DNA of 64,000 nt, taken from positions 1-64,000 of the forward strand of contig JAFGDZ010000060.1 of the NCBI GenBank assembly GCA_016931855.1, read 5' to 3'. This document shows, in pieces, positions 26,101 to 34,875 of the stretch (within the stretch, counting starts at the first letter, position 1; each line of letters begins with the position of its first letter). Made by a program: the position numbers and the translations under genes. Under the pieces are notes generated by a model. It made no database searches, had not been told where the DNA came from, and saw nothing but the letters and a program-made list of their open reading frames with translations. This stretch comes from Bacteroidales bacterium. Lineage in GTDB: Bacteria > Bacteroidota > Bacteroidia > Bacteroidales > Tenuifilaceae.

Positions 26101-28740
26101 TGGGTTAAGCGCGATGCCAACCGCCAAAAGGGTTCGGCCACAATGCTTGCCTTCTCGTCCGATAAGAGCAGCTATAAGGTTGGGGAAACAGCAACGCTAA
26201 CCATTCCAACTGCTGCTGCGGGTAGGGTGTTTGTTAGTGTTGAGAATGGCGGTGGTGTACTTAAAACCCATTGGGTTGAGGCTACCGCTGGCGAAACTCG
26301 CTTCTCGTTCCCTGTAACAGGCGATATGGCACCCAATGTTTACGTTTACGCATCGTACATACAGCCACATAGTAAGGTTGAGAACGATTTGCCAATTCGC
26401 ATGTACGGTATCATCCCTATAATGGTTGAGAATCCCGCTACACATATTAAGCCCGTAATTGCTACCGACGATGAGTTTGCCCCCGAAAAAGAGGTAACCA
26501 TTAAGGTGTCGGAGGAGAAGGGTAAGCCCATGACCTTTACCCTTGCTGTTGTTGATGATGGGCTGCTAGATCTAACCCGTTTCCGTACTCCCGACCCTTG
26601 GAGCAGCTTCTATGCTCGCGAGGCCTTGGGCGTTAAAACTTGGGATTTGTACGATATGGTTATGGGTGCAAACGCTGGGCGTATGCAACGCATTATTACC
26701 ATTGGTGGCGACGAGGATTTAAAGGACTCGGGCGAGCGCTCGGCCAATAGGTTTAAACCTGTGGTTAGGTTCTTTGGCCCTTACTCAATATCAAAAGGAG
26801 GAAAGGAAAAGGTAACCTTTACAATGCCAAACTACATTGGTTCGGTTAGGGTAATGGTTGTTGGTGCGCACAAGGGCGCCTATGGCTCGGCCGATAAAAC
26901 GGTACCTGTTCGCAAGCCGCTTATGGTTTTGGCTACGTTGCCAAGGGTGCTTGGTCCCGATGAGGAGGTGATGCTTCCTGTTACCGTTTTTGCAATGGAT
27001 AAAAAGGTTAAGGATGTTTCTGTGTCTGTATCGTGCAACGATTTGCTCTCGCCAATTGGAGATAGCAAGCAGTCGGTTAAGTTCGATGCCGTGGGCGATA
27101 AGGTGGTTCGTTTCAACCTAAAGGTAGCTAAACGATTAGGTATTGCTAAGGTTAAGGTTGAGGTGAAGAGCGGTAGGGAAACGGCTTCGCACGAGATTGA
27201 ACTCGATGTTCGTAATCCAAACCCACCTATAACCCTCGTTTCCGATACCCTTTTAAAAGCAGGACAAAAATGGGCGCAGAAAACATCGTTGCCCGGCGTG
27301 GAGGGCACAAACAGTGCGGTTGTTGAGCTTAGCTCACTGCCTCCTTTGGATATTAAGAAGCGCTTGGGCTACTTAATAGAGTATCCTCACGGATGTTTGG
27401 AGCAAACCACATCAAAGGCATTTCCACAGCTAATGCTGGGTAAGGTTACGGAGCTGTCGCAGGAGGATAAGCTGCAAGCCGAGGCAAACGTAAAGGCCGC
27501 TCTTGGCAAGCTACGCAACTTCCTAACTCCATGGGGCGGACTGGCTCTATGGCCAGGTTCAACCGATCCCGATTCTTGGGCATCAACCTATGCTGGTCAC
27601 TTTATGATAGAGGCGCAGGCGCAGGGCTACACCTTGCCTGTTGGACTGCTCGATACGTGGTTAAAGTACCAGCGTCAGAGTGCCTTGGCTTGGAAGCCAG
27701 CGCTAAACTACTACAACGACGACTTGATGCAGGCATACCGCCTATACACCCTTGCATTGGCTCGCAAGCCCGAAGTTGGCGCCATGAACCGTTTGCGCGA
27801 GTATCCTAAGCTATCCAACGCGGCTCGTTGGCGCTTGGCTGCTGCCTATGCGCTTGCAGGGAACCCTGAAGCAGCAAAGGAACTGGCAAACAAGGCTAAC
27901 TTTGAGTTTAATGAGTACCGTGAGTTGTACTACACCTATGGATCGACACTTCGAGATAAGGCCATGATTGTTGAATCGCTTGTACTTATGGGTATGGACG
28001 ATAAGGCTTTCCCGCTACTTAAGGATATATCCAACCGTTTCTGCTCCGATAGCTGGCTTAGCACACAGGAAACATCGTTTGGGTTACTGGCATTCGCCAA
28101 GTATGCAGGTAAATCCAAGTCCGATGGCAAAATTGATGCGGTTGTTACCATCAAAGGAAAGGACAAGTCGGTATCCACATCGCTACCCGTGATGCAAACT
28201 AAGTTTGAACCATCACAGGGCGATAAGGTTGCTGTGGAGAATAAGGGTAAAGGTGCTTTGTACACAAGGCTAATTGTAACTGGGCAACCAGTGGTTGGCG
28301 ATCAGCTTGAGGTGGCCAACATTATTGCGCTTGATGTTACCTATAGGCTAATGAATGGCGTTGAGGTTGATCCTGCTAGCTTGGCACAGGGAACCGATTT
28401 TTATGCCGACATTCAGGTTCGTAATCCGGGTAGCAGGGGTAACCTACAGCAGCTAATCCTTTCGTTTATTGTTCCTTCGGGATGGGAGATTCGCAATACC
28501 AGAATGGATAATGCGCAGGCATTGCAATCGTCGTCATATACCTATCAGGATATTCGCGACGATAGGGTTTACACCTATTTTGATATTCGTTCGGGCGAAA
28601 CAAAATCGTTCAAGGTGATACTTAACTCATCGTATATTGGTAAGTACTACATGCCAAGCGTAAGCTGCGAGGCCATGTACGATAACTCAATTAACGCCCG
28701 TTTCCCAGGTAAGTGGGTTAACGTGGTGATGCCACAGTAG
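23185..28740 (+). CDS. Large alpha-2-macroglobulin-like protein
   Basis: About 1851 residues from ATG 23185; the frame extends to TTG 23134 but MKKKWLAIAIALGFIVLFAL is the natural membrane anchor. There is no lipobox Cys, so an inner-membrane anchor is likely. The order is MG-like beta domains, an MG/bait-like region, then the macroglobulin core with YPHGCLEQTTSKAFPQ, giving the thioester motif CLEQ (Cys1404-Gln1407), and an alpha-helical thioester domain (LTPWGGLALWPGSTDPDSWA). Bacterial homologues trap attacking proteases in the periplasm. Residues about 472-512 hold an unusual Tyr/Asp-rich insert bounded by two cysteines. The penicillin-binding protein gene that often follows such genes is absent here. 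Confidence 0.9.
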   Translation: MKKKWLAIAIALGFIVLFALVVVLYRTKDRVSVDVEADYSGYVSAYTSGLISKNSAVQVLFPGDMVQPDKVGEPLSKRILKIKPSVSGTLTWTDPRTLTFTPENQLTPDKEYVATLALDKLYDNLPDELEDLVFSFRVIKQAMEVELLGLEFYEDLSRKERRLAGVMNTADAASVADLASVLKAKIAGDELKVTWESNSEATQHRFWIEGIMQADAELTVSLTWNGKPIGADYSEEASYTVPPKGNFELLDTRVVQTPEQYVEIRFSEPIDPRQVIDGLVTIQGVYDLRLVSTGNILRVYPASRLNGQYNLEIADGLRGVGGKRIERTVVIPLQFEVLKPAVKLVGNGTILPSSNGLLFPFQAVSLRAVDVAVERIFANNIVQFMQVNSLSDGREIRRVGRLVLRKTVLLNSAGSVDYAVWNSYSIDLSKMIRTEPGAIYRVTLSFKKEYSVYPCDGVVNDAPIAQVDERYSSGDDSHSTYYYDDYYDDDYYYYDWKERDNPCNSSYYYNKNVTRNVLASDLGLIAKRGNDGSLLFAVTDIVTANPLSGVKLSVYNYQNQVIAQAETNSEGLASMKIDRPDKPFLLVASNGEQRGYLKLDDGSSLSLSAFDVSGQAVQKGIKGYIYGERGVWRPGDTLFVSFILEDRLNTLPASHPISFEVLNPRGQMVHKSVVTSNQGGVYAFVVPTDQSALTGTYTARVKVGGVVFTSPLRVETIMPNRLKLALDFGVKSLSVSSDVTGKLTAAWLHGAPARNLKAKVDVVLSPARTSFDDYQGYVFDDPTQRFEAEEQTVYSGNLNAEGVTNFSPDINVSDAAAGMLRANFTVRVFEEGGGFSIDRFTMPYSPYNSYVGVKLPEPGTRYGYFLTDTSYVVNVATVDNNGKPISRSNLTVSVFKLGWSWWWERSSNDLSDFNTSRSQDRIFTTKISTAANGKGTFNLKIDQPAWGQFLILVSDSHGGHSTGTVAYFDWPGWVKRDANRQKGSATMLAFSSDKSSYKVGETATLTIPTAAAGRVFVSVENGGGVLKTHWVEATAGETRFSFPVTGDMAPNVYVYASYIQPHSKVENDLPIRMYGIIPIMVENPATHIKPVIATDDEFAPEKEVTIKVSEEKGKPMTFTLAVVDDGLLDLTRFRTPDPWSSFYAREALGVKTWDLYDMVMGANAGRMQRIITIGGDEDLKDSGERSANRFKPVVRFFGPYSISKGGKEKVTFTMPNYIGSVRVMVVGAHKGAYGSADKTVPVRKPLMVLATLPRVLGPDEEVMLPVTVFAMDKKVKDVSVSVSCNDLLSPIGDSKQSVKFDAVGDKVVRFNLKVAKRLGIAKVKVEVKSGRETASHEIELDVRNPNPPITLVSDTLLKAGQKWAQKTSLPGVEGTNSAVVELSSLPPLDIKKRLGYLIEYPHGCLEQTTSKAFPQLMLGKVTELSQEDKLQAEANVKAALGKLRNFLTPWGGLALWPGSTDPDSWASTYAGHFMIEAQAQGYTLPVGLLDTWLKYQRQSALAWKPALNYYNDDLMQAYRLYTLALARKPEVGAMNRLREYPKLSNAARWRLAAAYALAGNPEAAKELANKANFEFNEYRELYYTYGSTLRDKAMIVESLVLMGMDDKAFPLLKDISNRFCSDSWLSTQETSFGLLAFAKYAGKSKSDGKIDAVVTIKGKDKSVSTSLPVMQTKFEPSQGDKVAVENKGKGALYTRLIVTGQPVVGDQLEVANIIALDVTYRLMNGVEVDPASLAQGTDFYADIQVRNPGSRGNLQQLILSFIVPSGWEIRNTRMDNAQALQSSSYTYQDIRDDRVYTYFDIRSGETKSFKVILNSSYIGKYYMPSVSCEAMYDNSINARFPGKWVNVVMPQ

Positions 28741-28764
28741 CAAAAACCTTTTTGCAAAATAGAG

Positions 28765-28798
28765 TCCCCAGCTGGTTTGTCCGGTTGGGGATTTTTTT
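28765..28798 (+). terminator. Rho-independent terminator of the macroglobulin gene
   Basis: TCCCCAGCTGG and CCGGTTGGGGA form an 11-bp stem (wobble pairs in the middle), loop TTTGT, followed by T7. Confidence 0.85.
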
Positions 28799-28867
28799 GT
28801 TTGATAGGTGGGGGAGTGTTGGTGCGGGTTACTGGTTACTGCGTATTTCCTACTCATTCCGCTAACC

Positions 28868-29188
28868 ATAGAACACAGATAACACGAATTGGACGGATGT
28901 ACACGGATTTGGATTGTCTTTGGCTACAAGTGACTGGTTACAAGTTACAGGTTACTGCACATTCCCTACTCATTCCGCTAACCATAGAACACAGATAACA
29001 CAAATTGGACGGATGCACACGGATTTGGATTGTCTCTGGCTACAAGTTACTGGTTATTTTCCATGTCCTAATTACTCCGCTGAATTCCGATAACTTCCGA
29101 TGTTTCCGACTTCTTCCGATAACTTATAGAACACAGATAACACGAATTGGACGGATTTACACGGATTTGGATTTTTGTTGGCTACAAG
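28868..29188. repeat. Three copies of a 63-bp intergenic repeat
   Basis: Copies at 28868-28930, 28984-29046 and 29126-29188 differ at only a few positions. Each contains nested 10-base units of the form ACACrGATn/GACGGATn (AACACAGAT, AACACGAATT, GACGGAT, ACACGGATTT). The first two copies are also preceded by the same ACTCATTCCGCTAACC, giving a 116-bp unit; the last is separated by 79 bases of TTCCGAT-rich sequence. Nothing in it looks coding. Confidence 0.85.
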
Positions 29189-29351
29189 TGACTGGTTACA
29201 AGTTACTGCACACGCCCTACTCATTCCGCTACTCCCGCTACTTCTTCAACTTCCTCTTCTCCCTTCTCTTCTTCAATCTTCCTCTTCTCCTTCTTCTCCC
29301 TCTCTTTTTTATTACTATCTTTAGGGCAACCACAGCAACAAAACCTGTTTC

Positions 29352-30935
29352 ATGGTAAAACCATTAAAAATAGCCATTCTACTTCTTATTCTTTTTTCGC
29401 TACTGGCTCTTCCTGGCTGGTTTCTTAGGCTATCGGAGGTAACCATTTTAGGCCGAACCATTGTAATTCCCAATGTTAGGGAGCTGTTCACAATGGACAC
29501 TATAGCCCAGCCCTCCATTTTAAGCAAGCTAAACCCAGAACTGGAAACGCTGGATAAGCATATAGATTTGGCCATAGGCTCCGTAAACACTACTGCTAGT
29601 AATATTGGGCTTATAACAATAAGGGACTCGCTGTTAACGGCAATTAATAGCGCCACGCAAAGCGACTCCTCTGCTACTTTCCTCGATAGCACCACCACAA
29701 TTACTGCCGACTGGCTTCGGAACCGCATAATCCCCATTGAGTTTGCCGACAGCACAGCAAGGGAGCTACGCCCATTCTTTGAGGCGCTGCGCAAAAATCT
29801 ACCATCCAAGGAGCTAATTAGGGTAATGCACTACGGCGACTCGCAAATAGAGGGCGACCGCGTTACATCATTCCTTCGCGCCCGGCTACAGTCGCGCTTT
29901 GGAGGTGGTGGCGTTGGGTTGCTACACGCTGTGCCCTTTAGCTACCAGTTCTCTAATCTTACGCTTAGCACATCGAGCAACTGGGAAAAGTTTATACTAG
30001 CCGATGGCAGCAGCAAATCAACAGGCGTTAAGCGGCTAGGTGCTCTCTTTGGCTTCTCCTCGTTCAAAAAGTCGAAATCGCTGTTTGGTGGAGAACAGCC
30101 CACCAAAGCATGGGTTGAGATGCAAAGAGCTGGTAGCCGAGCTGTTCCTGCCCGAAACTTTACCCAGCTAAGGGTGTTCTACGGTTACAACAACCAGCCC
30201 TTTACCCTTGAGCTAATGGTTGGGGAACAAACAATTGATGCGGATTTAATTGCTTCAACCACATCGCTATCTAAGCTGCAATGGGACATTCCTCTTACGG
30301 TAAATACGCTAAAACTTAGGCTGAGCGGCACCAGTAGCCCCATGATTTACGCCCTAGCGCTTGATGCAAAAAAGGGCATCGCTGTTGATAACATTGCGCT
30401 ACGCGGCAGCTCTGGAACCGACTTTACCCGAACCGACCTCACCTTTTTTAAGGAGATGATGGGCATGCTAAACACTAAGCTTATCATTCTGCAATTTGGG
30501 GTAAACGTTGTGCCGCACGTTGTGAGCGACTATACCTACTACCAGGATCAGCTGTACAACCAAATTGCTGCGCTAAAAAGAATTGCGCCAGGCGCATCGG
30601 TTGTGGTAATTGGTGTGTCGGATATGGCACGGAAAGAGGGTGGCGAGTTTGTATCGTATCCAAATATTGAGCATATTCGCAACGCGCAACGCAATGCGGC
30701 ATTTAGGGCAGGCGCCGCATTTTGGGATTGCTACGCTGCCATGGGTGGCAAAAACTCTATGGCTGCATGGGCTTTTGCCAATCCTGCATTGGCCAACAAG
30801 GATTTTGTACACTTTACATATAGAGGCTCAAGACTGATTGCCGAAATGTTTTATGCTGCACTAATGAGCAGCTACGAGCACCATCTGCAATCGTTCGAAA
30901 AAAGAACCGAGCAACCAGTAACCGAAGCAAAATAG
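29352..30935 (+). CDS. SGNH/GDSL-type hydrolase with N-terminal membrane anchor (AlgX/AlgJ-like role)
   Basis: 527 residues. A signal or anchor (about 5-24) is followed by about 130 helical and low-complexity residues, then an SGNH core: nucleophile Ser164 in HYGDSQIEGDR, a Gly/Asn block in LQFGVNVV (about 381) and the DFVH catalytic Asp-His near residue 484. It starts a three-gene unit: 7 bases on is a second SGNH hydrolase, then an MBOAT acyltransferase. By analogy with alginate and peptidoglycan O-acetylation systems these act on a cell-surface glycan. The target glycan is unknown. Confidence 0.8.
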   Translation: MVKPLKIAILLLILFSLLALPGWFLRLSEVTILGRTIVIPNVRELFTMDTIAQPSILSKLNPELETLDKHIDLAIGSVNTTASNIGLITIRDSLLTAINSATQSDSSATFLDSTTTITADWLRNRIIPIEFADSTARELRPFFEALRKNLPSKELIRVMHYGDSQIEGDRVTSFLRARLQSRFGGGGVGLLHAVPFSYQFSNLTLSTSSNWEKFILADGSSKSTGVKRLGALFGFSSFKKSKSLFGGEQPTKAWVEMQRAGSRAVPARNFTQLRVFYGYNNQPFTLELMVGEQTIDADLIASTTSLSKLQWDIPLTVNTLKLRLSGTSSPMIYALALDAKKGIAVDNIALRGSSGTDFTRTDLTFFKEMMGMLNTKLIILQFGVNVVPHVVSDYTYYQDQLYNQIAALKRIAPGASVVVIGVSDMARKEGGEFVSYPNIEHIRNAQRNAAFRAGAAFWDCYAAMGGKNSMAAWAFANPALANKDFVHFTYRGSRLIAEMFYAALMSSYEHHLQSFEKRTEQPVTEAK

Positions 30936-30942
30936 CATAACC

Positions 30943-32175
30943 ATGAAACTGCAACAAAGAGGAGTGAAGTTGATGTGCAAGGCCCCTGTGTGGCTTTTAA
31001 TCTTTGCTCTTGTTGCCTTTGCCCCAAAACATGGTAGCATGAATAGTTTAAAAGGAGAGGCACTCCCCCTGCCTTTCCTCGATTTTGAAACCAACAGCAT
31101 ACGGTTTACACATCTACAAACCCAAACGCATATTGCAGAGCAGCTGCATTTAGCCCAGCAGGGAAACGGCAGGCTAAACGTGCTACACATTGGCGACTCA
31201 CATATACAGGCCGACCTGTTTACAGGTGAGGTTAGGCGCGTTCTGGCACAGCACTTAGGCGACTCTACCCCGTCAAGAGGATTTGTTTTTCCCTACGGGA
31301 TTGTGGGCACAAACAACTCCGCCGATATTGCTACCAGCAGTAAAGGTCTTTGGGTGTCCACACGCATACTCGATGGAGAGCCCGTTACCAATACTGGTGT
31401 TGCGGGTATCTCGGCATCAACACAAGACGAGGAAGCATGTATAACGATTAGGCTAAAAAGGAGCAAAAGTTTTAATAGGGTCACCATTCTGTTTGACGAT
31501 AATGTTGAATCGTTTTATCCAATTGTTGATAAAGGGCAATGTCAGTGGGGCGAAAAGGGGCTGGTTCAGTTTTCAGTATCCGATACTAGTAACTGCTTTA
31601 CGTTACGGTTGCTAAGGCTAAATCGCACACAAAAATCTTTTACGCTGTTTGGGTTTATTGTTGAAAATGAGAATACAACGCTTACATACAATGCTGCTGG
31701 GTTGAATGGGGCTGATGTAAAAGCGGTGCTGCGCAACCTAAAACTGGCTCAACAGGTTAAGCAGCTAAAGCCCGATATTGTTGTGCTATCGCTTGGTACC
31801 AACGATACCTACAACAGCGCTTTTAATCGTGAGGCATTCAAAGGCAATTTGCATCAGCTTATATCGGAGGTACGAAAAGGATCGCCACGGGCCGCTATTA
31901 TTCTAACAACGCCCAATGATCACCTTGTGAGTGGACAGCTGCTAAACCCCAATGTGCCCATTGCCCGCAACACCATTATTGCAACGGCAAATGAGCTGGA
32001 CTGCGGTATTTGGGATTTTTATACCATAATGGGCGGCGAGGGCAGCATTAACCAGTGGGCAACCAACGGACTATCAGCTAAGGATAAGCTACACCTTAGC
32101 CCCAAGGGTTACCGCCTACAGGGCGAACTGTTTGCCGAGGCTCTGGCCAAACTATCAACCAACATCAACCTTTAG
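30943..32175 (+). CDS. Second SGNH/GDSL-type hydrolase
   Basis: 410 residues; an ATG at 30973 would also give a signal peptide. Ser86 lies in LHIGDSHIQAD; the SLGTNDTYN block is at about 284-292 and the DKLH Asp-His near 384-387 of the C-terminal LHLSPKGYRLQG segment. The four family blocks are more complete than in the upstream gene. It overlaps neither neighbour but is only 5 bases from the acyltransferase gene. It probably transfers or removes acyl groups on the same exported glycan. Confidence 0.82.
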   Translation: MKLQQRGVKLMCKAPVWLLIFALVAFAPKHGSMNSLKGEALPLPFLDFETNSIRFTHLQTQTHIAEQLHLAQQGNGRLNVLHIGDSHIQADLFTGEVRRVLAQHLGDSTPSRGFVFPYGIVGTNNSADIATSSKGLWVSTRILDGEPVTNTGVAGISASTQDEEACITIRLKRSKSFNRVTILFDDNVESFYPIVDKGQCQWGEKGLVQFSVSDTSNCFTLRLLRLNRTQKSFTLFGFIVENENTTLTYNAAGLNGADVKAVLRNLKLAQQVKQLKPDIVVLSLGTNDTYNSAFNREAFKGNLHQLISEVRKGSPRAAIILTTPNDHLVSGQLLNPNVPIARNTIIATANELDCGIWDFYTIMGGEGSINQWATNGLSAKDKLHLSPKGYRLQGELFAEALAKLSTNINL

Positions 32176-32180
32176 CACCA

Positions 32181-33710
32181 ATGGAGCCTTTGGTTAGCAT
32201 AGCAAGCAGAGTATTCGGCTACGCGCAGGATAAGCCGCTGATATTCACCGAGGCATCGTTCTGGGTTTTCTTTACCATACTGCTTGCCGGCTACAGCTTT
32301 GTGTACAAAGCAAAAACATCACGAAGCCTTTACCTGCTCATCTTTAGCCTTTTCTTTTACTACAAGTCTAGCGGGCTATACTTTTTTCTGCTGATATTTT
32401 CCACCATCTGCGATTACCTTATTGGCTGGCAGGTGGCAAAATCGAGGGTTGAATGGAAACGTAAAGCACTTGTGGCGCTTAGCGTTGCCATAAACCTTGG
32501 CGTATTGGGATACTTTAAGTACGCCTACCTATTTACCGATTGGGTAAACCAGCTACTTGGAACATCGCTACAGGTTAACAACTACGTTGCGCAGGTTTGG
32601 AACGCGATATCGGGCTCAAGCATCGATACCAGCAGCATTATACTACCCGTGGGCATATCGTTTTACACCTTCCAAACCATCAGTTATACTGTTGATGTTT
32701 ACCGCCGCAAGGTAAAGCCCGTAAAAAACATCATCGACTTTGGATTTTACGTATCGTTCTTCCCCCAGCTGGTTGCGGGGCCCATTGTGCGCGCAGCGGA
32801 GTTTATTCCACAGCTATACCAAAAGTACTCGCTAACCCAAAGGGAACTGGGACACGCCATTTTCCTAATCCTAAACGGGTTAATTAAAAAGGTGATAATA
32901 TCCGATTACATATCCATAAACTTTGTTGATAGGATTTTTGATGCCCCGCTTAGCTACTCGGGCATAGAAAACCTACTGGCAACCTATGGCTATGCGCTGC
33001 AAATTTACTGCGACTTTTCCGGCTACACCGATATGGCCATTGGCCTTGCCCTTATGCTGGGCTTTAAGCTGCCGCTCAACTTCAACTCGCCCTACAAGGC
33101 CACTAGCATTACCGATTTTTGGCACCGGTGGCACATCTCGCTATCGTCGTGGCTACGCGACTACCTGTACATCCCCTTGGGAGGCAACAAGAAGGGCAGC
33201 ATTAGAACCTATGCAAACCTAATGGTAACCATGATTTTGGGCGGATTGTGGCACGGAGCAAACATCCGCTTTGTTGTTTGGGGAGGAATTCACGGCGCCA
33301 TGCTAGCTCTGGAGAAGTTCTTTGGAAAGCTAATTCCTTTGCAAAGGCACCATAAACCAGCACTACTCCGATTTGCTGGCGCCATAATAACCTTCCATGT
33401 GGTTTGCTTAAGCTGGATTTTCTTTAGAGCCAGCAGCATGAGCAGCGCCTACAATATGCTAGGCCAAATATTCACCCGTTTTGGAGGCAGCCAAGTGGTT
33501 GATGTGGTTATGGGCTACTCGCCCGTAATGCTTGCAATGCTTGTGGGCTTTGGCACGCATTGGTTCCCAGTTACCTGGAAGGAGAGCATCCGAGGGCTAT
33601 TTATTAAGCTGCCACTAGCCGTAAAGGTGGCCATTGCAGCACTTGTGGTTATGGCGCTGCTACAGGTAAAATCGGCCGATGTGCAGCCATTCATCTACTT
33701 CCGATTCTAA
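32181..33710 (+). CDS. MBOAT-family membrane O-acyltransferase (AlgI/DltB/PatA type)
   Basis: 509 residues, about eleven helices. The MBOAT hallmarks are FPQLVAGPIVRA, FWHRWHISLSSWLRDYLYIP (about 313-332) and the conserved His in LWHGANIRFVVWGGIHG (about 355-371). It moves acyl groups, usually acetyl, across the cytoplasmic membrane to a periplasmic partner; the two SGNH proteins upstream are the likely partners. Length and motifs agree with full-length AlgI-like proteins. Confidence 0.92.
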   Translation: MEPLVSIASRVFGYAQDKPLIFTEASFWVFFTILLAGYSFVYKAKTSRSLYLLIFSLFFYYKSSGLYFFLLIFSTICDYLIGWQVAKSRVEWKRKALVALSVAINLGVLGYFKYAYLFTDWVNQLLGTSLQVNNYVAQVWNAISGSSIDTSSIILPVGISFYTFQTISYTVDVYRRKVKPVKNIIDFGFYVSFFPQLVAGPIVRAAEFIPQLYQKYSLTQRELGHAIFLILNGLIKKVIISDYISINFVDRIFDAPLSYSGIENLLATYGYALQIYCDFSGYTDMAIGLALMLGFKLPLNFNSPYKATSITDFWHRWHISLSSWLRDYLYIPLGGNKKGSIRTYANLMVTMILGGLWHGANIRFVVWGGIHGAMLALEKFFGKLIPLQRHHKPALLRFAGAIITFHVVCLSWIFFRASSMSSAYNMLGQIFTRFGGSQVVDVVMGYSPVMLAMLVGFGTHWFPVTWKESIRGLFIKLPLAVKVAIAALVVMALLQVKSADVQPFIYFRF

Positions 33711-33722
33711 TACAACCAACAT

Positions 33723-34250
33723 ATGAGCAACCCCGTGCTACAGAACATCTTAAACAGGAAGAGCGTTAGGCACTTCTCCGACGATAAGGTAACCAAGGAG
33801 CAAATTGAGATTCTGCTTCGCGCAGCAATGGCGGCACCATCGGCAAAGAATGTACAGCCGTGGGCCTTTGTTGTGGTAACGGAGCGCGAAATGCTGGACC
33901 TACTTGCCGACAAGCTACCCTACGCAAAGATGCTATTCAGGGCAAACGCAGCCATTGTTGTTTGTGGCGTTCCCCATAAGGCTGGCGATGGTACCCCAGC
34001 GGGCTACTGGGTGCAGGACTGCTCTGCCGCAACGCAGAACATTCTTCTAGCGGCAGAGGCCATTGGGCTTGGTGCCGTTTGGACTGGCGTTTACCCACGC
34101 CCCGAGCGAGTAGCCGTTGTTGCCGATGCGCTAAATCTACCCGAGGATGTAATTCCGCTAAACGTTATCCCCATTGGCGTTCCCGATGGACAGGAAAAGC
34201 CCAAGGATAAGTACAAGGCGGAGAATGTGATTTGGAATAAGTGGGAGTAA
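33723..34250 (+). CDS. Nitroreductase-family FMN oxidoreductase
   Basis: 175 residues. ILNRKSVRHFSDDKV (about 9-23) and MAAPSAKNVQPWAFVVV (about 37-53) are typical of small nitroreductases that bind FMN as dimers, and GLGAVWTGVYP fits as well. Physiological substrate unknown. It follows the acyltransferase gene by 12 bases and may be carried on its transcript by chance. Confidence 0.88.
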   Translation: MSNPVLQNILNRKSVRHFSDDKVTKEQIEILLRAAMAAPSAKNVQPWAFVVVTEREMLDLLADKLPYAKMLFRANAAIVVCGVPHKAGDGTPAGYWVQDCSAATQNILLAAEAIGLGAVWTGVYPRPERVAVVADALNLPEDVIPLNVIPIGVPDGQEKPKDKYKAENVIWNKWE

Positions 34251-34340
34251 AAAACATTAGAGTAGCGAACATCTGCTCCAATCTTGTGTTTATAGTTAAG
34301 AATGTTTATAAATAAGCGTTTAACTAAAACCTGAGAAACA

Positions 34341-34691
34341 ATGAAAAAATCCATTTTTATTACCCTTGCACTGCTTATGGTAGCTGCAATTACCAGCTTT
34401 GCACAGGATGTTAAAACCGAGAAATTTAAGGTTAACGGTTTATGCGGTATGTGCGAGGAGCGCATAGAGAACGCAGCAAAAGCCGTTGATGGCGTTACCG
34501 CTGCCAGTTGGGACAAAAAGAGCCAAATGCTTGAGGTTACCTATGGCACAGGCAAGGTTGAAGTAAAGAAAATCCACGAAGCGGTTGCCGCAGTGGGTCA
34601 CGATACCGACCTAGTTAAAGCCGATAACAAGGTTTACGATGCGCTGCCCGGCTGCTGCAAATATCGAAATGTAAGCAAAAAGGGTTGCTAA
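34341..34691 (+). CDS. Exported heavy-metal-associated (HMA) domain protein
   Basis: 116 residues. A clean signal peptide (about 1-22, ending FAQ) is followed by an HMA ferredoxin-like domain with the metal-binding pair in NGLCGMCEERIENAA (Cys38, Cys41). The tail ALPGCCKYRNVSKKGC adds three more cysteines. Unlike cytosolic CopZ-type chaperones it is exported, so it probably handles copper or a similar ion in the periplasm. It stands alone before a strong terminator. Confidence 0.85.
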   Translation: MKKSIFITLALLMVAAITSFAQDVKTEKFKVNGLCGMCEERIENAAKAVDGVTAASWDKKSQMLEVTYGTGKVEVKKIHEAVAAVGHDTDLVKADNKVYDALPGCCKYRNVSKKGC

Positions 34692-34713
34692 CGCATAGGG
34701 AATTAGAGATATA

Positions 34714-34745
34714 AGGGTCATTGCCACAAGCAGTGACCTTTTTTT
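34714..34745 (+). terminator. Rho-independent terminator of the HMA gene
   Basis: GGTCATTG and CAGTGACC form an 8-bp stem (one T-G pair) with a 7-base loop, followed by a T7 tract. Confidence 0.8.
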
Positions 34746-34848
34746 GTTTTTATCATCTGCTTAAATAGGTCTAAAAAGCAACGTCACCAAAGCCTATAAT
34801 TAAACCAACCCTAGGGAAACTCATCAAACTAAAGTATTTTTACGCTAA

Positions 34849-34856
34849 TAAATTTG
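34849..34856 (+). promoter_or_regulatory. -7 box of the M3 peptidase gene
   Basis: TAAATTTG, an exact TAnnTTTG match, 19 bases before ATG 34876. No clear -33. Confidence 0.45.
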
Positions 34857-34875
34857 TTTCACCAAACCTATATCA

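Noticed and set aside
29221-29320. Pyrimidine-rich stretch (CTTCTTC runs) before the SGNH gene, considered as a CRISPR-like or regulatory repeat
   Set aside because: No regular repeat-spacer structure; simple CT-rich low complexity.
28777-29358. Two open frames across the repeat region (73 and 117 codons)
   Set aside because: They are translations of the 63-bp repeats (RTQITRIGR and so on) and pyrimidine-rich DNA, the usual source of false genes.
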